NCBI RefSeq assembly: GCF_902686445.1
Contig: NC_062232.1
Location: forward strand, 33,684,454-33,748,453
From: Sciurus carolinensis
Lineage: Eukaryota > Chordata > Mammalia > Rodentia > Sciuridae
Direction: 5' to 3'
Length of the DNA stretch: 64,000 nt
How positions within the stretch are numbered: the first letter of the stretch is position 1; each line of letters begins with the position of its first letter. A program made the position numbers and the translations under genes. A model generated the notes under the pieces. It worked only from the letters and a program-made list of their open reading frames with translations, made no database searches and was not told the origin of the DNA. Shown piece by piece: positions 54,901 through 57,980 of the stretch.

Positions 54901-57900
54901 TTTGGAATCGGAAGCTGGCAAAGGGGGATCATGAAAAATCTGTAGGGGCTTGGAGACATCATTCTCATCAATTTTAATTGTAACTTTGTGAACAGAAGCT
55001 GTTCCTGTTTTTCTACCAAGAACCTGTTGGCTTAAGAGAAAAAAGAAATATTAAAAAAATTTTTCAACACAGCTTAACTTTTGAATAATCAAGAAAGAAC
55101 TCCAAAACAGAAAAACCTGTCTTCTAAGAGGTATCTATCTATTCACCTCTAATTTCTTTGGAGAAAATGGGAATCAAGCAAAGTTCAAAGAGGAATTGGG
55201 GAATATAAACAGTCTGATATCTGATTTTCTCCAAAACAAAGTTTTTTAAAAGGTATAATTCAAAACAGAAAACTGTGATAAGCAAGCATGTTAAAAAAAA
55301 AAAAACAAAAAAAACAGATACTCACCAATCTAATCTAATGGTCTTTTAGCAATTTGGTATGAATCTAGAGTAAACTAACCTTAAGTTTTTAAAAAATATT
55401 AAGTCTTAATACAAACAGATAAATGTTTATGGATCTGAAACATGCAATGTTCTAAGAAAGATGTGGGGTTGGGGATATGGCTTAGTGCTGACCTAGCATG
55501 AATGACTAAACAAAAGCAAGTTGGTACAGGCACATGATCTTTAGTATATATTAAGTCAGACATGAGAGAGAAAAGATAAAAGAGTACTCAGTCAAAGCAC
55601 AAACCCACCAGAACCGATTTTACTTACTTCCAAACGGATAGGGAGAGGCACTTTCCAGCATGATACCTTTCCACCTGCACAAGGTCTCCCCACCGCTCTC
55701 GGATTAACATTAGAGTCTGGGAATGTAACACTTCTAACTGAAGTGATAAGCAGAAAGAATCTGGTAGATCTTGTTAAGCAAATCTAAGATATATATTATT
55801 CAGCAGACAATAAAATGTAGGTAAACTTCATTTAACAAAAGATCTATTTCCAAAGAGCTGTCTATGAACTTTTGGAATCATATTTTGGAACTTTGGAATC
55901 ACATTCCTCCAATGACTCATACTAAAAAGTGGTAAAATTTGTGGCATTTTTAGAAAAAAAGTTTTATATTTAATTCTGAACCATTGTAAACCAACCATAA
56001 GGTCCAGGTTGACCCTCAGTTCAAAGTTTAGAAAATATGGATTAACCAAATAGTACTACACAGTCCCCAAACAGTACTATTTTTTAACAATTTTGGGGAC
56101 TGCCTACAAATTCAACAATAAGATTTAAAATTTGTTTCATTATACATGTGGAGGTGTGCTTCACACTGGCTGGTTCCCCAGTCCTGTGTCTACCCAAAAG
56201 GGGAGAGGGGGAGGACAGGCTAAGCTGTTTCAGTTCAGAAATAAAGTTAAATGGAAAAAGGAGGAGGGAAAGGGAGACACAAAATCCTTACAACGTCTCA
56301 AATTTCAGAAGGATACGTAGACAGTTGTACATGTCCTGAAGAGGTTTCTCATCAGCAAAGAGCCTAGACTGCACCAGCTGATGGATAAAGTTGATCTGCA
56401 TACTATGAACCAAGGCTCGCCCATCTTCCATTGGCAGGAGAAGAGAAGGCAGTTAATCAGAAAAGCGTACGGATCACGTCATAATACCAACTAAGGACGT
56501 GTATGCTAACTAACGATGAATTTTAAAAAGGAAAGAACTGAAATTATAGGGCTGGGGGTGGAGCTCAGTGGTAGAGCGCTTGCCTGGCACGTGTGAGGCA
56601 CTGGGTTTGATCCTAGCACCACATAAAAGGAAATAAGTAAATAAAGATATTGTGCCCATCTACAACTAAAAAAATATTTAAAAAAATAAAAAAAAAAAAC
56701 AAGAACATTATACTCTGAGAAACAACTGAAACTTCTATAGGCAGTAGGTAGTTATGATTATGGTAAAACTTGCTTTAAATTACAGGACAAATTACTACAC
56801 AGATTTATTATGGTGAAGGAGTATTTCAACAATATACCAAATATTCAAATCAGTACTTATGATTTAAATCAGTATTTGTAATTTACCTCCTGTTTCTTTA
56901 TCCTCAACTAGAATTTCTAGCTTGAGAAGGCGCCATGGAACATCAGGGTCATCTCCCATCACTGTCAAAGTAGCTTCAAATTCTCCTTCAACTCGAAACT
57001 TCACGCGGCCATTTGCTTTTAGAAAAAGAGGAAGAAGTGCACTTTGCTAGAAAACAAGTAGCCTTCTGCTAAGCTTCAGTCTTACAAAGAAATTTAGGTA
57101 GACTGAGAGTTCTTTCGTAAGTCTTCAAACCATTCAGTGGTTCTCTCAGAAGCCAGGACCCAAGTCATTAAGAAACTAAAAGCAGCAACAAACAGCCATT
57201 TTCTTGAGACTCAAAACTGGGACCCTTCTCTCCTTCAACTCCACATGATCTCATTCACTCCCTGACCAACATGAACATTGTATTTTTAGGTACTAAAGAG
57301 GTGGATGACTCACAAGTCATGGATTCGAATGCTACCAAAACTGTGTGTCAAAACTTCATAGTATTTCTTTGAATAAAACCCAAAAAACTATTTAAGGAAA
57401 TATTCCTTAAAAATTGAATTTCAGCCTGGTGCTGTGGCATACCCTCCTACAGTCTCAGCTAGCTGGGAAGCTGAGGAGGAAAGATCACTTGAACACGAGT
57501 TCAAGACCAGTCTGGGTAACAACACAATAAGACACCATCTTTAAAAACAGAAAGAAAAGAGAGAAAAAAGTTTCAGATACATACCAACTGTAAGATTTGC
57601 TAGCTGAGGAGGAAGATCTGTGGTTACAAGTCGATGTCTAAGAATCTGATTAAGCTGATGAAGTGTGGCTTGTTTCTCAATTTTGGTAATAGGGTCTGGA
57701 GGAATGATTTTATCCTAAAAATAAAATTTAAGTGATTTTTAAATAATCACTGTATACCTTTCCACTGAGCTATACTCCCAGCACAAGGCATAATTTTTGC
57801 CTGTGCCTGTCTTTACACAATGTTTTCTTAACTTTACCCAAGAGAATCTCAACACTCATTTCTGGGGCTGGGGAGGTAGCTCAGTCGGTAGAGTGTTTGC

Positions 57901-57939
57901 CTTGCAAGCATAAGGCCCTGGGTTCGATCCCCAGCACCA

Positions 57940-57980
<41 letters not shown>

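Noticed and set aside
23434..57977. tRNA-like genes with A and B boxes at many sites
   Set aside because: These are ID SINEs with A-tails and target duplications, not tRNA genes. The body does not close a full cloverleaf in the copies I inspected by eye.
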